From NCBI RefSeq assembly GCF_000004825.1, contig NW_008805063.1, positions 1,922,857 through 1,986,856 of the forward strand: a stretch of DNA of 64,000 nt. The letters are read 5' to 3'. The notes beneath the pieces were generated by a model. That model ran no database searches. It had not been told where the DNA came from and worked only from the letters and a program-made list of their open reading frames with translations. Positions within the stretch are counted from its first letter, which is position 1. Each line of letters opens with the position of its first letter. The position numbers and the translations under genes were made by a program. The DNA comes from Heterostelium album PN500 (taxonomy: Eukaryota > Evosea > Eumycetozoa > Acytosteliales > Acytosteliaceae). Positions 60,844 to 64,000 of this stretch are shown in pieces.

Positions 60844-60997
60844 CTCTTTTGTAAACTAAAAAAAAAATAATAAATAATATTAAAATCTTTAACATAAATC
60901 ATCTTTTCAATAAGTTTTTTAAAAATTTTGAAAAAAATAAAAATAACAAAGAATTGTTGTTCGTTTTTAATGGGAATTATTATTTAAAAGTAAGAAA

Positions 60998-62079
60998 ATG
61001 GATGATGATGGTTTCAAATTGGTTTTAAAAGGTAGAAAGAATAAATTATATAAAGAAGATGCTAATAAACCATTAAATAATAAATTACTACCAAATAAAA
61101 ATGATAATTTAAAGAATAAACAAATAAGAGATAATCATATAGCAAAACAACAACAACTTTTAAAGAGTAATAGCAAACTGAGTAGTTCTACAAGTGGTAA
61201 CATCAATAAAAAGAAAGAAACATATGCTTTAAAAACAGATGAAGAATTATATCAACAATTACTTTCGAATATAAATAAATCAATGTATGTTTTTATAAAA
61301 TACCGACGATCTTTTATTTAAATTCTAACATATTTGAATAACAAAAGTGAGACTATTAAAGATACACAATTCTTTAAAGATATAGTCGAGAATGAAAAGT
61401 TGATACCACTATTCAAGAATTTAGCTGAGATTATCTGTTATGGAATAGGTAGTTGTCAATCATCAAAGAAATGTCAAGAACAGTTTGCATTGATCATTGC
61501 TTTAAAGAATTATTTTAGTGTATGATATATCTATAATATTTTATTAATGAAATTTTAGTCTTACTAACAACTTTTATTATTTAGTTTGATAATGGTGATA
61601 CTACAGTATATATATTTGACCCAGTGATGTCTGAATCCGATAAACGATTGGTTGAACATTTCCAAATTAAACTGATCACTATCAATGAAGAAGCAAAAAG
61701 ACAGATCAACACAGATTTAATCGATCGATACACCTTGTTTTACATGCCTTTTTGTCCTCGTAAGCTATATGATAATGTATTGTGGGCAAACTTTTCGATT
61801 TCATCACTACGACAAACGATTATCCTTGGAAATAGCTTTGATCGTTACAACGAAATGCATCTGCCACCAGATCAAGAGTATCTTCCATATTGTTACACCA
61901 AGAAATTATACAAACAATATAAAGAAACACCACTACCAACCAACTATCCAACCAAATTTATATTTCACGATCTATCGTTCCACTACTTTGAACAAGCACA
62001 TCTCAAAACTCTAGAACCAACATTTTGGATCGACAAACAAGAACCTCCTAAAATAATAGATGACCCTGAAGTCAACTGA
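60998..62079 (+). CDS. SRR1-like protein
   Basis: Three exons: 60998-61284, 61348-61519, 61585-62079 (317 aa). After a Lys/Asn-rich leader the SRR1 domain appears: EIICYGIGSCQSSKKCQEQF, then VYIFDPVMSESDKRLVE, FYMPFCPRKLYDNVLWANF and TIILGNSFDRY. These blocks match the SRR1 family (Arabidopsis SENSITIVITY TO RED LIGHT REDUCED 1, animal SRRD). In plants it affects the circadian clock and flowering, while in animals SRRD has been linked to haem-related metabolism. No plant-like role is implied here. All splices are in frame. Confidence 0.85.
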
Positions 62080-62624
62080 TCGCAGTGACAATAAATAGTT
62101 TTTTTTTTTATTTTTTTTTCTTTCGAAAGTTATTTGTCAAACCACTCCCATAAAAAAACGATGCAGATTTTTTTCATTTCTATGATCTCGTCCGAACATT
62201 TTCAACGAAGGATCAACGACCCAAAATTGACGTTAAAATCGATTTTGACAATGTATACTTTTATTATACGGAGAAGGTTGAAGATTCTAAGAAACAATTG
62301 GGATCCTAAACCTACAACCTTTTTATTCCTTCAATGATTAAAAAGACTACATTATTTAGGAACAACTAAAAACAAAACAAAAAAAAAAAAAAAAAAAAAC
62401 GAGTTTCTAAAATAATTTTTTTGTTTTTGCATAAAAATCTTCAGATCATTTCCAGTGCACTTTGTATTTAAATAGTCATGGTAAATGTAAATAGGCAAAA
62501 TCTGGTAAGAAGAAAGAATTTGTTTTTTTTTTTTTTTTTTGAAATCAACAACAAAAGATCAAAAACAAATAATTTTTTGTGATAGGCTTTTACAAATACT
62601 TATATCATAATAATTCACCAAGAA
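62080..62624. other. Intergenic DNA with a protein-like patch
   Basis: Apart from T/A tracts near 62100, 62380 and 62525, a patch at about 62120-62335 is richer in GC and has two overlapping open frames. One reads RCRFFHFYDLVRTFSTKDQR and later IDFDNVYFYYTEKVEDSKKQ before a stop. TCCCATAA at 62146-62153 resembles the dictyostelid DUSE element of non-coding RNA genes, and an 18-base near-palindrome GTTAAAATCGATTTTGAC lies near 62232. No firm gene call. Confidence 0.3.
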
Positions 62625-63632
62625 ATGTCTCAAGAAAGGAAGAAAGATTCAGTTTTTATCTTCATAAAGGACTTTTTAATAGGGGGTACTGCTGGTAGTA
62701 TATCAATGACAATGGGAACTCCATTGGAAAGGTTAAAGCTTTTGTTAATTGTTCCTGGTAAGAATTACAAGAGTCTCACTGATTGTTTTGTAAGAGTCGC
62801 AAAGGAAGAAGGTCTCTTGACTTTTTGGTAATTTTAGAAATATATATAAAAAGATTATATTTCAAAGAGTCTGAATGTTTTTTTTTATTGTAGGAAAGGT
62901 AATCTTAACCGTTGTATTGGATATTTCCCTTCTTCTTCTTTTAACTTTGCATTCAATGAATTTTATAAGAATTACTTTGTTCGTTACAAAGCAAAGCAAG
63001 ACCCTCAAAAGTTTTTTATTGGTAATTTGATGTCTGGTGGTTTTGCTGGGTTCACCTCTTTGCTCATTACATATCCAGTGGACTATTCTCGTATACGTTT
63101 GGCTCAAGATAAAGGTTCTGGATTTACACGTCAATTCACTGGTTTAGGAAACTGTATATCTTCCATCTACAAGCGAGACGGTTTGAGTGGTTTGTATCGT
63201 GGTTTTGGTATATCAATCGGAGGTATCACGGTATACCGTTCAATATTCTTTGGTGGATATGCCACCGCAAAGGAATTCCTCCTCAAAGATCCAAAGAAGG
63301 CTAATTTATTTCAAAAATGGTTAACTGCTCAAGCTGTTGTCACTGCTGCTGGTATTCTTTATTACCCTTTCGGTACGGTAAGTCTACTCTTTTTTATATC
63401 TTTTAATATTATCTAAAATTTTTTTTTTTAGGTACGTAGAAGAATGATGATGCAACAAGGTCGAACTAACATGCTCTATTCAAGCTCTTTTGATTGTTGG
63501 AGGAAGGTTGCTCAAAGAGAAGGTCTATATGGTTTCTTCAAAGGCTCTTTCTCCAATTCAATTAGAAGTTTGGGAGGAGCTTTTGTTTTGGTATTTTACG
63601 AACAAATTCAACAGGTTGTAAAAAACTTATAA
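62625..63632 (+). CDS. ADP/ATP-carrier-like mitochondrial carrier
   Basis: Three exons: 62625-62827, 62894-63377, 63432-63632 (295 aa). A three-repeat SLC25 carrier whose closest pattern is the ADP/ATP carrier: TPLERLKLLL, YPVDYSRIRL, and YPFGTVRRRMMMQQGR with the RRRMMM signature of nucleotide carriers. NFAFNEFYK, GGITVYR and GSFSNSIRSLGGAFVLVFYE also match. Two key sites differ. The Arg of NVIRYFP (position 79 in bovine AAC) is Gly77 in RCIGYFP, and the third signature has Gly228 instead of Asp (YPFG rather than YPFD). It is therefore probably a diverged paralogue with altered substrate or gating rather than the main carrier. Confidence 0.85.
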
Positions 63633-64000
63633 TAATAATTTTTTTTTATTTCACTTTCACAGATTCTCGGTTTCTAATAAGTTTTTGGTTTTAGACTGCT
63701 AAATATACATTCAATAGTAGTTACGATTTACCCTAAGCTCTATATTGAAAAATTTTGTTTAAGAACTACTCTTACCAAATATTAAGAATTTATTGGTTTA
63801 TAATTTATGGTTGGTTGTTCATTTTAATTCCAAATTAATTTATCGTTTCGTTATATCAAGCAATCAATCTAAAATAAATAAATATGTTGAGAAATAATGT
63901 ACATAAATAATTTGTTTTTTTTTTTATTTGTTTTTTATTTTTATAATTTTCTGAACTTATCTAAAGATAGATAGTTAAACATTGATAAATATTGGTACCA
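63633..64000. other. 3' flank
   Basis: AT-rich sequence after the carrier gene up to the window end; no coding frame recognised. Confidence 0.5.

Noticed and set aside
1-64000. tRNA, rRNA, CRISPR, DIRS/TRE-type retrotransposons or other mobile elements
   Set aside because: Looked for B-box-like TTCGA motifs with flanking stems, reverse-transcriptase motifs and terminal repeats; nothing convincing by eye. A covariance-model and repeat-library search would be decisive.

Overview
The window is nuclear DNA of a social amoeba (dictyostelid). Coding sequence is compact and AT-rich, intergenic DNA is more AT-rich and full of A and T tracts, introns are short (about 43-200 nt, GTAAGT/GTATGT...AG), and many proteins carry Asn, Gln, Thr or Asp runs. 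Gene content agrees: twin RabGAPs, ankyrin-TKL kinases, F-box-like proteins and orthologues of common eukaryotic housekeeping genes. The species cannot be fixed by eye; codon use is less extreme than in D. discoideum. Exon borders were placed by hand from GT/AG sites and reading frame. Except where noted, the spliced lengths are multiples of three. Only ATG starts were accepted.

Layout. 0.8-4.4 kb: a DENN-domain Rab exchange factor. 4.5-7.2 kb: an unstable patch with a decayed duplicate, a GNAT-like gene with a frame problem and an acidic orphan gene. 8.2-14.4 kb: an HPS4-like BLOC-3 subunit, a secreted mucin-like protein and a PWWP chromatin protein. 14.9-18.5 kb (minus strand): an RGS protein, an orphan membrane protein, a twin-CX9C mitochondrial protein and a small membrane protein. 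19.2-24.5 kb: WDR55 and an RCC1-TBC fusion. 25.1-28.7 kb: a type I membrane protein and an F-box/LRR-like gene with a frameshift. 28.9-35.4 kb: an ankyrin-TKL kinase, OSGEP, NDUFS6, an Arf-like GTPase and an SDR-type epimerase. 35.5-39.5 kb: a hidden coding fragment, a transglutaminase-like protein and a 44-aa secreted Cys-rich peptide. 39.9-46.3 kb: a second TBC protein, NUP43 and a G3BP-like protein. 46.4-49.0 kb: a DNA-damage/poly(ADP-ribose) protein. 49.1-54.6 kb: RBM45, mitochondrial uL3, GLRX5 and ARV1. 55.0-63.6 kb: a degenerate Arf-like protein, a dioxygenase-F-box-actin-like fusion, a DUF167 protein, TFIIH p44, an SRR1-like protein and an ADP/ATP-carrier-like protein.

The two most unusual genes are multidomain fusions. 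The 765-aa protein at 46447-49021 joins a PARP-type zinc finger, a uracil-DNA-glycosylase fold lacking both catalytic motifs, an FHA domain and a C-terminal PBZ poly(ADP-ribose)-binding finger. The 791-aa protein at 56047-58672 joins an apparently intact 2-oxoglutarate/Fe(II) prolyl-hydroxylase-type domain, an F-box and an actin-like domain. Dictyostelids sense oxygen by hydroxylating Skp1, the F-box partner, so this fusion deserves attention. Other oddities are two Arf-like GTPases without the catalytic glutamine, a carrier lacking key ADP/ATP-carrier residues, a 16-nt microexon, a coding exon consisting only of ATG, and a TFIIH p44 gene whose last splice does not keep frame.

No tRNA, rRNA, CRISPR array, transposon or viral element was recognised. 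Neighbouring genes mostly look functionally unrelated, as expected for a eukaryote. The grouping of membrane-traffic regulators (DENN, HPS4, two TBC, two Arf-like) is probably chance.
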